A stretch of 64,000 nt of DNA from Prinia subflava. Lineage: Eukaryota > Chordata > Aves > Passeriformes > Cisticolidae. Made by a program: the position numbers and the translations under genes. The notes beneath the pieces were generated by a model. That model searched no databases, was not told the origin of the DNA, and saw nothing but the letters and a program-made list of their open reading frames with translations. Positions 23,818 through 36,675 of this stretch are shown one piece after another. Each line of letters begins with the position of its first letter. Position 1 is the stretch's first letter. The stretch covers positions 55,604,705 through 55,668,704 of the forward strand of contig NC_086283.1 of the NCBI RefSeq assembly GCF_021018805.1, in the 5' to 3' direction.

Positions 23818-24722
23818 AAGTAAGTTTGCAGATGACACTAAGCTGGGAGCATGTGTCCATATGTTGGAAGGTAGGAGGGCTCTGCAGAGAGACCTGGAAT
23901 GGTTGGATGGATGGGCAGAGTCCAATGAAATGAAGTTTAATAACTCCAAGTGCCCTGTCCTGCATTTTGGCTATAATAACCCCCTTCAACCTTACAGGCT
24001 GGGCATGGTGTGGTTGGACAGTGCCCAGGTGAAAGGGATCTGGGGGTACTGGTTGATAACCAACTAAAAATGAGCCAGCAGAGTGCCCTGGTGGCCAAGA
24101 AGGCCAAGGGCATCCTGGCCTGGATCAGGAATGGTGTGTCCAGCAGGAGCAGAGAGGTCATTCCTCCCCTGTACTGGGCACTGGTGAGGCCACACCTCGA
24201 GTGCTGTGTCCAGGTCTGGCCCCTCAGTTCAGGAAGGACATTGAGACCCTTGAGTGCGTCCAGAGGAGGCAGCGAGGGGAGAGAGAGAGAGGGACTTGGA
24301 GCACAGACCCTGTGAGGAATGACTGAGGGAGCTGGGGGTGTTTAGCCTGGAGAAAAGGAGACTCAGAGGTGACCTTATCACTCTCTGTAACTCCCTGAAG
24401 GGTGGCTGTAGTCGGGTGGAGTTTGGTCTCTTTCTCCAGGCAGCAACTGACAGAAGGAGAGGACACAGTCTTAAACTGCACCAAGGGAAATACAGGCTGG
24501 ATATTAGGAAAAAGTTTTTTACAGAAAGGGTAATAATGTATTGGAATGGTCTACCTGGGGTGGTGGTGGATTCACCATCTCTGGATGTATTTAAGAAAAG
24601 ACTAGATCTGGCACTTGGTACCGTGGTTTAGTTGAGGTTAGGGTGGGACTTGAAGATCCCGGAGGTCTCTTCCAACCCAAGGATTCTGTGATTCTGTGTG
24701 GTTCTGTGTGATTCTGTGATTC
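23818..24722 (+). mobile_element. CR1 LINE 3' fragment
   Basis: Starts at the ADDTKLG motif of the reverse transcriptase (near 23830) and continues through the CR1 C-terminal region in shifted frames (ERDLGVLVD near 24025, SLEKRRLRGDLI near 24343). It ends with the tail GATTCTGTGATTCTGTG at about 24690-24722. It is 5'-truncated and frame-broken. Confidence 0.9.
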
Positions 24723-27700
24723 AATCCAGGAAGACTTGATGGCTACCTGATGAGCACAGCACTATGTCAAGCCTAAAGAAAAAGAAGAATCTTCTTTGGT
24801 TTTTCACATGCTCCCTTCTTTGTCCACATCCATGTTTCTTTCAGACTGGACTATCTTCTAAGGGTGCTCCAGGTTAAATCTTGATCTCTCTTGTCTTTTT
24901 CACACATGAGGGCAAGATCAAGTTGTCTGCCCTTGTGTCTGTCCCTTAAACAGCGGTTGATTGTGGCAGAAGTCATGAATGATACATTTTTACAGGCAAG
25001 ATAGATCTTATTGCCAGCTGTTCTGAAGTGCAAAACAGTGTTTCCCATTCAGTTTTACTAGAGACATTTTGGTCCCTATAACCTTTTTTGTTAAAAACAC
25101 ATGTAGTATCTGGATGTCCTCCAGTAACAGCATGTGCTGGAGGAATGCTCATTGCTTGGTCCCATTTAAACAGATTTGGCCAACTTTGTCAATAAAAAAT
25201 ATTCAATTGTAACTCATATTCATTCTGACTTTTCTACCAAACAAAACCATTGTATGAATGCAACAAATAAATTACCATAGGTGAATGTACTTTGTTTCAG
25301 CCACACAGCTGTGGTTGCAAGGTTGCATCAGCTGAAAATTTCTCTCCAGAAGTGTATGTTTAAAGGAACTTCATAATTTAAAGCAGTGATGTGCCATGTA
25401 ACAGTGCAATATGTGAAGATACCATGGAAAACAAAAGCATCTTGGGCACAATGCACTAAACATCTGGGACACAAAGCTGTCAAAGATCCGCTTAGTTAAA
25501 TAATAATAAAGTATGTCATATCTAAAAAGGGAAGAGGAGAGACTAAAAATTGCCAGCTCAGCTATCACTTCAAAAAACATGGGCTTACTGGTCAGAACAA
25601 ACCAGGTGTGGAAGCTATATAGTTTTGATATTGCTCCAGACTGTCTCAGTATTTGTCTGCATATACAAGTGGAATGTACAAGGGGAAAGGCTTTCAGGAA
25701 GGAAGTAAAGTTCTTTAAAATTTTTTACCTTCCACTCTCTTAAAATAAGAAAAGATATACACCTCTCTGGATCTACATCCTTACTATCTATCCTATCACC
25801 TGTTAAAAAATATTTTTTTACTGCATTCCTCACTTTTTTCTTCAAGTGCTGGTAGCACTGTATTCAGACTGCACAGTGCCTGCTCCTAGTAATCACTCAC
25901 TAAGTGATCCATTAAGATGGATCCCAGATACCATGATGCCTTGCACAAACTCAGGCTTGTGCTGAAATTTTCCTTACCTGGTAGCAGGTCTCAGTTTTGG
26001 TTTCAAAGTGGAATGCACCGAGCAGTTCTCTCTCTGGTCACTCACAGCTTGAGTTTTACCACCATCTTCAATGCAGCAAGCTTTTCGTTCCTTTAGCCAA
26101 TCGTGTATGGACAGATGTGAAAAATAAGCATAGTTTACTACTCCATATTACCCTAATTAAGAATGAGAGCAAGTCATGAAGGCTTCCCAAATAACCAGTA
26201 GTAACAACTTTAATAATCTCAAGCACAAGTATTTTTAATTCTATTTTTTTTAAGGAAATCACTTTAAAGCAATTTACCTGCTTTAAGTGAAAGCATTTGG
26301 CTTTACTTAAAAGCATTTACTTTGTCTTACTAACCAAGGTTAGCTAGAATACACATCTTTTAGGAATATCTTCATTGAACCCACTAGATTCCCGGGGCAT
26401 CCTTTTTAAAGGAGTGCCTACAGTGGGTGTGCCCAGATGCTGCAGCAGCAGATTTATTTAATCCACTTGTCTACCATCTGATTATGTCACCAGCCTCTGA
26501 ATATGAAGATCAGTCTCTCATGCATTTAGGTAAGTCCAGTAAATCTTGCCTGCTGTATGAAGCTGGAAGCCCATAACTTTGCAGTCACTTAAAACCATTG
26601 CTAGACATGGCTGATTTGTGAGAACACTATCACACTGCAGGCATGTTATGCAGAGCTGAGGAGATCTTCCCTCCAGCCCTACAAAGGAAGCAAAATTCAG
26701 CAGCCTACAGTATATGGTACATCTTTGGATCTCTGCCTACATGGTTAAGCTCTCCACTAAGACTAGGTATGCTTTTAATTTATCTTTAAAGTTTCTATAA
26801 ATAGCAACATCTGTTGAATAATAAGGTGACTAGAAAATAAGGATGTAAAATGACAGTTTGTTGGGTGAAGCTAATATATGTGCTGCCTTACATCTTAATA
26901 ACCATTATTTCTTTTATTAAAATTACAGAACTGTAAGTAAGGTTCTGAAATTTGAGATAAAAGGCTTGAAAGAAAAAAAAAAATCACACAAATCTCCAGA
27001 GTCTGGTAATCTTCCTAGATGTAAGCATTACAAAGTTTTTGCATTTTCTTACTTTGGTGTGAGTCTCTATGAAGGAGACCAGAGGAAGAAATGAAGTATT
27101 ACTATTCAGAACACTTTTAACTTACAGTGACAGGCAAATGGAAACAATTTGAAGTAGGCCTGGAAACTCATTCACTAAAATATTCTAATTCAGCAGTTTT
27201 GAATGGCGGTGAAATCATAAAACCATAACAGAAATATTGCTAGCTCAAAAAGTTTCAATTCTGTAGTAATAAATAGTGCAAATGGGAAGACCCAAGAAAA
27301 AGAAAAATAGGAAATTGAGAGTGAGTCATGACAAGTCATCTTATTAATCAAGTGAATAACTGGTGATGGAAGAAAATTAAAATTATTTTTTAAAATGAAT
27401 GAATTAAAGGTGGATTACACATGTTACTTACAGATGTAAGTATAACAGATGATAACTTTCAGTGATATTCAGTTATTTTAAATAGTTAGACTAAGTGGAA
27501 CATTTCATTTTGCTGCAGTTTAGGACCATAATTATCACTACTACTTAACATCATGGCTGATTTTTGTGTGTATCTAGCACAGTAATTTTTTTCCTCCTGA
27601 TACTCCTTTAAAAATACACCAGAAACAAACGTTTCCCCTAGTCAGTGACTTATCAATTTCTAATCCCTGGTTTTTTTCATAAATTTTATCTCATCTCAAG

Positions 27701-29982
27701 TTGCAGGAAAATAAGATATAGATTACACATGTAGGGGGTTTTTGAATCTTAAAGCTGTCATCATTCTTTGAAGCAAAACGTTTGATGTAGCGATTAGTTA
27801 AAACATCAAAAGAAGTCTAAATTGTTTATTTGCCTCTGTTTACAAAAAGTTGGTTTTTACTCATGCTGCTTGTAACTCTTCTCAGTTACTGTGGATGTGC
27901 AATACACTCCTAGTAATCATTTTACCAGCACTGTATTTTTTTTGTAAGAATCTTGAGGCATTATCAAGCACAGAGTAGAGCAAAAGCTCCAGAAGGCAGT
28001 TTTGTGCACACCTAGTCTTTGGTGAGTGCAGAAGGTGCCTCTCTCTCCACTGGTTTTTGGGAAAACCATGTGGCACGTTTTCCCCCTGCATGTCCCATGA
28101 TATGCTAGGACCCAAGCACATGATGCAGGCCCACCAGCCCCATGAAGTTTTGCCCCTTCCTTCAATGTCTCTTGAGAGCAAACAGGGAAGAAGTGTAGGA
28201 CCAGGCTCTCTTTTCCCCTGGGGACAGTGAGAAACATGATATGCACATGACAACCTGCCACCCCACACAATGAATCCTCACTTTGGGACCCTCCTTTCAT
28301 TCCTCCCTGATTAAAATGGCCCTTTTGCTTCTCAAGAGCAGCTGCTGGCAGCAAGCACCACTCCTCAGTGCTGGCTTGAGCTGCCAACTCAAAGCTCCAA
28401 GATAGGCAGTGGGCAGCACAGGTGGCAGCACAGGGATGACTTGGGCACAAGGTGCCAACTCCCATCGAGCCTCACACCTGCCCCTGGCCTTCTGCCTTTC
28501 TTTAGTTTGAGAACCAGTACCCTGGGGCAGAGTAGCACTCATCAAGTCTTAGAAAGCCCAACATGATGTTTTTCCTTCATCCAGGAGATGCAAATGCTCT
28601 GTTAAATTAAGCACTGTGACTGGGAAAACAGGCCATAATGCAGTGGTTTGGCGATTTCTGAGGTTTCTGAGTAGTGAATGCTGAGATTTCTTTTTTTAAG
28701 AATGCCTATGTCTGAAAAGCCAAAGTTCACAAGCTGTTCACAACCCACTTCCCAGCAATAAAGCCAGGAAAACAATTCCCAGGGGAAGGAGGGAAATATT
28801 GGTTATTATGTTCTTTTGTGAATTCACTTGTCACGCATTTACAAAGGGACATTATACACATAGAAATTTCATTTTACAATCAAGATTATGATTCAGACTA
28901 GACAAAAGCAAACTGTTAACACACATATTCCCATCTTAATCTATACATACATAACATTAACACTTTTGTGCTTTTTTTTTTTCCTTTTAATATGATCTCC
29001 TTTGAAGGCATATTGTTCCTTAGACAAACTAACACAAGTTCTCAAGTTATCTCAGGATAGTTATTTCAAAAGAAAATGCAATATTTCATAATAAACATTT
29101 ATAATCAGGTTTTTAACAAAGTAATTCATCATATAAACAAATGAATCAGTCAAGACACTAAATAAATATTTGCACTGGTAAATACTAGCATTTTGCTTAT
29201 ATCATGTAGGACCTGATCCTGCAAGCCCTCTGTATACATCTTTATCCCCACTGAATGATTGGTTTCATTGCTTGTTCTAATCTACTACTTTACTTTGAGC
29301 TGAGCAAATACTTTCTGGCCAGTAAGTTAAGTAATTGAAATAAGTACTGGAATACATCCCAGTAGACAATGATTTCCTTAGATGTCTTTGAAAGTCATTG
29401 TGTTTTCTTCTTGTTTATGAAATCATTACAAACATTTATCAACAGATAATCTGTTTTTGATATTTATAATCTGAGTTGCAGTTAATTGAGATTTTTAAAA
29501 TATATCATGTTCCTTGTTCTTGGCTTGTTAAATGAACAAAATGTGCATTTTGCACTCAATTTGAAGAGCAGTTTCCAAGAATTATATTATAAGTGATACT
29601 GAATTTTCCTTTTGTCAGACATTTGAGCTAAAAATACTGGGCTAGGAAGGCAAGAGACTCCAGGAAAATAACAAGCCAGGAGCTCTGCTTGAGGAGGGCT
29701 GGTACAAACATGAATTACACTCTCTGTTCTCATCAGCCACAAATACTACCTTGTCCAGGGCAAAGGAATGGCCTTTTTTTAAAGCACACATCAAACTATG
29801 GCCAGCCCTTTAATTCTGAGTTTACTCAAACCTTGTCAGGGTTGCCTTTTTCTTTGCATGGTAAGTCCAGAACAGAGAACCACAGATAAGAGACATTAAC
29901 TGACCTACATACCCTCTTCATGCCTCAGGAAATTATCTGGATATCCTCACACAAACAGATGTGCCAGTGAATTCCAATCTCT
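24723..29982. other. Repeat-poor intergenic DNA downstream of CHSY3
   Basis: Mostly AT-rich unique-looking sequence. A GC-richer part at about 27960-28560 has overlapping minus-strand frames of 182 and 128 codons but no recognised domain. It may be an old mobile-element remnant. No exon or RNA gene is supported. Confidence 0.4.
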
Positions 29983-30063
29983 TAGTTGTTTTGGGGTGTT
30001 TGGGGGATTTTTTTGGTCAGTTATTATGGGGGTTTTGGGGTTTTTTTTTTTGGTTTTTTTTAG
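29983..30063. repeat. Second G/T-only low-complexity tract
   Basis: The plus strand is nearly all G and T, with runs GGGG, GGGGG, GGGGG and GGGG separated by T tracts. It resembles 4826-5047 in composition and lies close downstream of the CHSY3 3' UTR. Confidence 0.75.
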
Positions 30064-30351
30064 GAAATACAGAAGCAGTCAGTTACAGCTGAAAAACTTA
30101 AAACTTTTTCGTGCCCAGCTCTGCTTGAAATATAGTTTGAAATCAAGGGTACTGAGGTTATTAGATGTACCCACTGGAATAACTTCAGTTTAGCTGAATT
30201 CTGATGGCTTCCTGAATGTCTCTAAGCTCTTACCACAGTATAACATGAAATGTTCCAAGCATGTGGCAAAAAAACCAATGATTGTAACAAATCACTGCCT
30301 GAACTAAAAAGTGGAACATACTTTGAAATTACTCTCTCTATATATCTATAT

Positions 30352-30399
30352 ATATAGGGATATACACACACGCACACACACACATATATATCCCTATAT
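30352..30399. repeat. Inverted repeat with a CA-repeat loop
   Basis: The arms ATATAGGGATATA (30352-30364) and its exact complement (30387-30399) enclose a 22-base CA/CG-type dinucleotide repeat. A 13-bp stem could form in either nucleic acid. It lies just past the candidate CHSY3 polyadenylation signals. Confidence 0.75.
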
Positions 30400-30423
30400 G
30401 AATGTTTCTTTAAAATACAGAAA

Positions 30424-30434
30424 TTTATTTTATT
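30424..30434 (-). promoter_or_regulatory. Candidate CHSY3 polyadenylation signals
   Basis: TTTATTTTATT on the plus strand reads as two overlapping AATAAA hexamers on the minus strand. They are the first canonical hexamers downstream of the CHSY3 stop codon. An AT-rich region makes chance hexamers common, so the assignment is tentative. Confidence 0.35.
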
Positions 30435-31567
30435 ATTTCTCCTGTTGGCATTACTTTTAAATACTTTACTTCATGAATCCACAATATGACAACTTCAGGC
30501 TGTTTGGAGAGATAAATCTGAACACAGTCTTATAACCTCCACTAATATAAATATATTGGCAAGGAACTTTGACCAGCAATAGTAAATTTTGAAACTTAAA
30601 TAACTATTCTACAATTACTTTAATTTTAACAACAAGTTGCTACTGAGTACCAATATTCATGAAAAATGTAAAACAAAAAATAGAACTTTAACTTTTAACA
30701 CTGAAGTGCAGCCCTATGAAAGGAATGTAAAAGAAAATTATGTATTAGAGACTCATTCTAAAAAGAGAAAGAGCAACTTATACTATGTGTTTCAAAGTAA
30801 GAACACTGTATGCTTGCACTTAATCATAAATGACCATGTTGAGTCATAGTTTCTTCTTGCCTGCAAATGAAGGATGTTGGCTCAAAAATCTTCAAAGTAT
30901 ACATGAGCATTTGATTAAATCCTGTTTGTTGTGAAAATAAAGTTCATTTACACATTGACTGAATAACAATGAGGAGTTTGCTTTAATAATAAGACATTTA
31001 AGGACCTTGGTAGCCAGTACCAGTTGTATTTGCAAGTAGCTCCTCAGCTTTACTCTTTTTTTAAAAAATAAAGTACAATTATAGTTATTCATTTACTTTA
31101 AAAATTCTAAAGATGAAGAAAAGTAGCGTTTATACATATAAGTCCTCATATAAATTATAAAACTCAAGTTTATCTTAGAGTTCCATCCCCAGAAGAAGCA
31201 TAAAGCACTTTTGTGGTACCTTCACCAGTAAATATTTGTATTACATCAAATCTGAGAAATGCAACAAGGATGATACTGAATCCAAAAGCTGAAAGACAAC
31301 ATTCTTCTAATATAGTCTCTTGTGATAAGTATGCTCCATGGGCTTGTATGATTTCCATGACTAGACTGGATTTCAAATAAAGGAAATATGAAGGAATTCA
31401 CCTCACCAGTTCAGTAGGTATAAGAAACATCAGTGAACAGCAGAGTCATCTCATTTGAGGTCAACAGTCTTTGGAAGACTACAAGGAGGGAGCTTAAAAT
31501 TACGACAGCAAAATCAAATAATAGCAATGAGGTAAACTCCCCTAAAAAGGCCAAATAGGCTGAGTTG
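30424..31567 (-). other. CHSY3: Probable CHSY3 3' untranslated region
   Basis: This AT-rich sequence runs directly downstream of the CHSY3 stop and contains no further conserved reading frame. The first canonical AATAAA signals I find on the minus strand are a pair overlapping at 30424-30434, about 1.1 kb past the stop. Variant ATTAAA hexamers occur closer, near 30620 and 30970. The real 3' end cannot be fixed from sequence alone and could be nearer or further. Confidence 0.45.
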
Positions 31568-33133
31568 TCAGGAGAGAGTCCAGTTGTACCTGACACCCAA
31601 ATGTTTCTGTAGCCAGAGTCCAGCGAGCTGCATGGTAGAGGCAAATGTACTTGCTTTGGACCCTAAGCACATTTTATATTGTTTCGGATCTAAATTGGGG
31701 TCACACTGAACAGGATGAAAAACATGGACAACTCCTACTTCCTGACTTCTGAAAGCCTTCAAGCCAGATGTTATCACTTTAGTAAAGAGATCTACATCCT
31801 CAAGTCCCCAGCCTTGAATCGAGGTATTAAATCCACCAGCAGTGAGTAGATCACTTTTGTAAATACAGGTAATTCCAAATCCATACTCCCTCCAAAATCC
31901 AGTTCTTTTTGTGAAAACAAAACTACTGTCAGCTGGAGGGTTGCCTCCATATATTACTTTTGGATCATATTGGCTGAAGATGATAGGGTAGTAAACCTGT
32001 TCTCCCTGAATAGTGTTATCTCTGCATCGCTGAAGGAAGTCTGATGTGAATACCAGATCAACATCACAGAATAGCAGCAAAGTGTCATTGTCAAACTGAG
32101 ATGAGGCCATCTCAAGACCTAAACCTCTAGAAAACTTTCCTGACATTGGAATCAGGGTCATATCTGCCTTGGGATACTTAATGCTGTATTCTTTCATTAG
32201 CTCTATATGTTTGCTAGAGTCTTGTCCCGATTCAGAACTGAAGAGAATTATTGCCAACTTTACATTCTGCTTGGGAATCAGACAAGTCTTCTCAAAATTA
32301 TCCATAAATCTTGAGAAAGCATCAAATCTTCCCGTGACAGGGACAAGGATATGTATTTTCTTGTCACTGTGTCTCCCAATGTCTTTGGTGCCTTGGAACG
32401 ACGAGGAAAAAATCTTTAAAGAATTTGAAAGGAAAGAGAAGGATTGAGTGTCAGTGTTGGTGTTCTCCAGCAAGCTTTTTACATCTAGCTCCTCTGCTTC
32501 TTTGAAGAAAGGTTTGCTAAACAGCTGCTGAAGGTATGCATGGCGTCTCACTGGAACTGTAACTTTTCTTCCTTTGTGCCTTTTGTACAAAAGCAGTAAA
32601 TCTAGGATGTACTCTACCCCGTGCAGAGGGTCTACCCTGCGGTACCCATACTGTATTTCCTTGAAATCAATGAGCCTTCCTCTAGATCTGGAGTTCTCAT
32701 TTATCATTTCCATCACCTGCATCACAGTATCATCCAGTGCAGCCCGCAGGACGCTGCTCAGGCTCTGCCGAGGTGGCTGGTTCTCCATCATTGAGTAAAG
32801 AAACTTTCCTGTCAGGAACTCCCACTCAATGACTTCATCCCTTTCACGTGGCTGGAAGTTATTGAAAGATGGCACCACTCCCAGTTGCTGATCTTCCTTA
32901 TTTACTTCAGTGTTACTGAGCTTGCTCATTAGAACACTTTCTCGATGGAGCTGGATGGTCCGATGGCGCAGTTCGGAAATTTTGCGACTCAGTATGTAAT
33001 TGTGCAGCCTATACTGGTAGGCTGGTCTTTTGTTTGGATGAAGAGTTATGGCTGTGTGGATCTTGCTGTTGTGAAGATCTTGAATGTAACCCTTGCGGTT
33101 GTGTTCATAGTTTTCATGGAACAATTGCTGCAT
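31568..33133 (-). CDS. CHSY3: Chondroitin sulfate synthase 3, terminal coding exon (partial gene)
   Basis: This 521-codon reading frame plus stop is the C-terminal part of a type II Golgi glycosyltransferase that extends the chondroitin chain by alternating GlcA and GalNAc transfer. Known CHSY proteins have an N-terminal GT31 beta-1,3-GlcA-transferase half and a C-terminal GT7 beta-1,4-GalNAc-transferase half. This exon holds the linker and the whole C-terminal half (CHGN family). Visible landmarks are FCDVDLVF with the metal-binding DVD at exon residues 357-359, GWGLEDVDLF at 441-450, HVFHP at 470-474 and LDPKQYKMCLGSKAS at 481-495. Sequons occur at NDT 349, NTS 436 and NWT 517. CHSY3 is preferred over the paralogue CHSY1 because of segments such as LFSKPFF and the C-terminus HLGVRYNWTLS. 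The human protein is about 882 residues, so roughly 360 N-terminal residues lie in exons outside the window. The first codon is an ATG directly after an intron AG, so it is an internal methionine and not the start. The frame is intact and the catalytic motifs are kept. Confidence 0.96.
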   Translation of the reverse strand: MQQLFHENYEHNRKGYIQDLHNSKIHTAITLHPNKRPAYQYRLHNYILSRKISELRHRTIQLHRESVLMSKLSNTEVNKEDQQLGVVPSFNNFQPRERDEVIEWEFLTGKFLYSMMENQPPRQSLSSVLRAALDDTVMQVMEMINENSRSRGRLIDFKEIQYGYRRVDPLHGVEYILDLLLLYKRHKGRKVTVPVRRHAYLQQLFSKPFFKEAEELDVKSLLENTNTDTQSFSFLSNSLKIFSSSFQGTKDIGRHSDKKIHILVPVTGRFDAFSRFMDNFEKTCLIPKQNVKLAIILFSSESGQDSSKHIELMKEYSIKYPKADMTLIPMSGKFSRGLGLEMASSQFDNDTLLLFCDVDLVFTSDFLQRCRDNTIQGEQVYYPIIFSQYDPKVIYGGNPPADSSFVFTKRTGFWREYGFGITCIYKSDLLTAGGFNTSIQGWGLEDVDLFTKVITSGLKAFRSQEVGVVHVFHPVQCDPNLDPKQYKMCLGSKASTFASTMQLAGLWLQKHLGVRYNWTLS

Positions 33134-33170
33134 CTAGAAAGAGAGAGAGAGGGATGTAAGGAGAAAGAGA
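33134..33170 (-). other. CHSY3: Splice acceptor of the CHSY3 terminal exon
   Basis: On the minus strand a long CT-rich tract ends in TCTCTTTCTAG immediately before the ATG codon of the terminal exon. This is a strong vertebrate 3' splice site. The exon appears to begin in phase 0, because its first complete codon is the methionine that precedes the conserved QQLFHENYE segment. The exon/intron call agrees with the known CHSY gene layout of three coding exons with a large last one. Confidence 0.85.
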
Positions 33171-36100
33171 CATTAAGCTGAAGTGCTTCTACCTGAAAAA
33201 AGGACTCACACTGATATTGGTATCATTACCAATTCTTATAGGTCATGGTTGTTTTTAGAATAACCATAGAATTTTAAAGCATTCACTAGAAAACAGTTAC
33301 ATTGTTTTGGTCTGAGTTTCAGTAGTGTCCACAGTAAGCAAATATGGTCCTCTGTCTAAAGAGAAGGTCAGCTATCTTGGGTTTATCTTCACTTCATCCA
33401 ATCACAGAACTAAGGGAAATGCTTAGGTGTAGGCCTGTGGGTAATATTTCTGAGTTCATAGGTGCTATGCATGAACTACTGACTTCACTTCAATCTAAAC
33501 CCCAGTTAGCACAGATCCTTAATGAGAGGAGAGCAACATTCATGATTTTTAAAGAGCATTTGTGTATTTGTGTCTGTGGAGCAAGCTGGTTGTACTGATA
33601 TATGCAAATAGTTAATGCTGCTTAACATTCAAAAACTGAATGGCCTTAACCTTCTTTCGTGTTGACAGCGAATTCAATAATTGAAATAAAACCATTTGAA
33701 TATACATTTTGTAAGGTACACATATTAGAGTATGTCAATTAAGCAATTGATTGTGATAGTGATTTCCAATTTATTTCTGTAGCAAGAAAAGGCATTCTAT
33801 TTCTGTCAAATTGGTAGTTGTGATATAGTGAATAGATACATTTTATGGCTGACAGGTCTAGGATCCAAAATATCTGGCCTTCATACTTTCTGTGCTGACA
33901 ACTAAACTATCAGCAAATCATAAAACTATTTTTGACTCAGTTTCCTCCCAAGAACAAAACTTAGCTCATTATTAATGTGATGAGTATTTATTCTTAAATG
34001 GGAAATTATATCGAGTAGTAAAATATTGACATCATAAATATATTTAAAACTTGTTGCTCTCTACTAACACCTGCTAACTCCAGAACATTATTTCCCATGG
34101 CTAGCAGAGAAAGGAGAAAAGGCTGGGGTTTTTTACCTGCAAATGGATTGGTCTGCAACTAATAAGGAAAACGTGCTAATTACATAGAAAATATTGTTCA
34201 AGACTGTGTTGTAAACTTGAGCTATACCCAGATACCCTTCAGATTCTGAGATGGGTATTGAAGTTTGTCTTTTATACACTGAAAGAGTATACTCAAGAGA
34301 GGTAAGTTCTGATGCACACTATATCAGACTCAAAACATCTAGCTCATTTTACTTCAATTATGTCAAGAACAGAAATTTTGCTACTGGAAGTAATATTAAG
34401 AATAGGGAAATAAATGTAAAATAACACCTAACAAAGCTAACAATCATGAAAGCTATGTAAAATTCATCAGCATGTACTAGACAGAAACATTGTCATATTT
34501 AGAAAAACAGAACTTTAACATAAAACTTCAAGAGTGCCCCTCTCATCTCATTCAGACCCCTAATGCCTCTACTCAAGCAAACATGGTTGCTACTATTACT
34601 CAGATTAAAATTTTTGAGGTTAGTCATATAACATGTAGAAAAGTAACAGACACATTCTGAGAAATACTTTAAGCTATGTTAAATTTGCCTCTAATAAAAC
34701 AGGTCCCTCTGTTACATTAAAGCAAAAATTAATCTGAAAAAAACATACAAAGTTACATGACTCATTATTCACACAATTCCTACCTAAAGCTGTCTGAGAA
34801 CATTTGTTCTGTCTTGAAATATGGGTGTTTTGCTTGTTACATGAGATGAGATGAGATGAACCACAGACATGAGGATTTGGGTGATTTCTTTGTAATCACA
34901 GAGGTCTGTGATTACAGGAACAAACATCATCAGGCCCGTTAGTGTTTTAAGTGCAAGAAAAACTGAAGTGTGCCTTCCATGAGGACTAAAGGTGGTTGCT
35001 GGCAGGACAGGTGGATTAGAGATCAAAAGTGAAAACAGTGTCTAGGAAAAAGCTGGGTGATTATATTTGCTCTTGGGAAAAGCAATTTTCTCTTCTCACT
35101 CTACAATTTACATTTTGAATAATGAAAAAGGGACAGCTTATCTGGCCAGATTTACAGCTCTCCTATTATAAGTTACCCTTCCTTCCTGGTCTATTTTACT
35201 TAAAATTGCATGCTGTGAGCCCTGCAAGGTGACTATGCTTTTGTATTGTCCACTTTTTCTGCAAAAAGCTTAAGGCATAATTTATACATCTAGAATTTCA
35301 TAGCAAAGTCCCTTTAAAGGAAAATAAAGAAAACGTGTAATTTGAAAATGAAAGAAGGGGAAGTGGTTTGGGTGGCTTTCTTTTCCAAGTTGTCTAATGA
35401 AGAATCCTATTTGAGTATAAATGAAAGAACCATTAACTTTACACATTTACAAACATTAATACCTTTACAAATTACATTTAAAGTACATGATTTTTCATAG
35501 TTAAGTACATGAAAGTTTTATGTAAAGTAGTAAAATGCAATTTATCCAAAAGATTTGCAACAGATGACATATTATTGCTGCAAAGCTAAAAGCTGTCCTC
35601 CAACTGTGCAAATTCTTCTGAAACCTTGACTTATTACTAAATCAGCTTTACAGAAGATCCATTAGCAGCACTTATTTAACAGAAATATTCTGTTGACATA
35701 AATACCGCATTTTTCTCACATTCCAATTTCAGATGCCTGGGTTTATTTGATATGCTCCACTGAAATCACGGAGAGAAGATACACTCCATTATAATAATGA
35801 TTTAGCTTTTGATAACAACAGATTAAAAGTAGCAATGAAAAAAATTCAATCAACTCAGTAAAGCAGTACTATCACATATATGCAAAACTGTATTAATCCA
35901 TTTTCAGTTATGTTACTGAAAACTTTTAATAGATCCCAATTTGGAGAAAGCAGAACACTGTTTTTGGAGAAAACAAAACAAGACACTGAAAGCATCAACA
36001 CTTCCTGAAGATAGCGTGCTTTAATCTTGGTGCAGAAATTTGTTCTCAGTGTTGCAAGAAAAAGGAATCTTTTTACAATTCAACTTATTAACATCTAAAT

Positions 36101-36675
36101 GAAAGCAATTCAATTTGATCCTAACTTTGCTTTGAAATTTCTAAGCAAGGTGGTCAAGCCCAGGAGGCAAAGGGAAGGATGATTAAATTTCTTGGAAAAT
36201 GGATTTGTGTGACAGTCTCAATTGAAAAACGCAGTCATAAATTATCTGGCAAAGGATGTGGGTTTGGGAAGTGGCAAAATTTATTGACTATAAATTAAAA
36301 TAATTCAGCATGGTAAGAATAAACCTTCCTGCAAAAGTTTTCATGATTTTGAATGGCAAGGTGATAAAATGCCAGATTAAATCTGTGTAGATAAATGCAA
36401 AGTACATGTGAGGAACACAATCCTAACTCTACCTGAAGAATGTCAGACTGTACAAGCTTTCCAGGACTCTGGAAAGAGAACCCAGTCCACACAATATGCA
36501 GTTCTGTGTAGGGGTCACACACAGGTTCAGTAGTGATGAAAAGAAAAACAAATAGCATGAGGACAAGTCTAGACTGAATCAGAAGCTTCATTACATGGTT
36601 GTGTGTGTAGCACATCAGCATCTTGAAGACTGTGGCCAGACACCTTGTCAGTATTGTCCCATCTGAAACTGGTAA
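33171..36675. other. CHSY3 intron 2 sequence, nothing recognised
   Basis: AT-rich sequence upstream of the last exon. A search for an exon 2-like segment with a DDD metal-binding motif on the minus strand gave nothing convincing. Confidence 0.5.

Noticed and set aside
32169..33181. Plus-strand frames opposite CHSY3
   Set aside because: They are shadows of the CHSY3 exon with no independent support.
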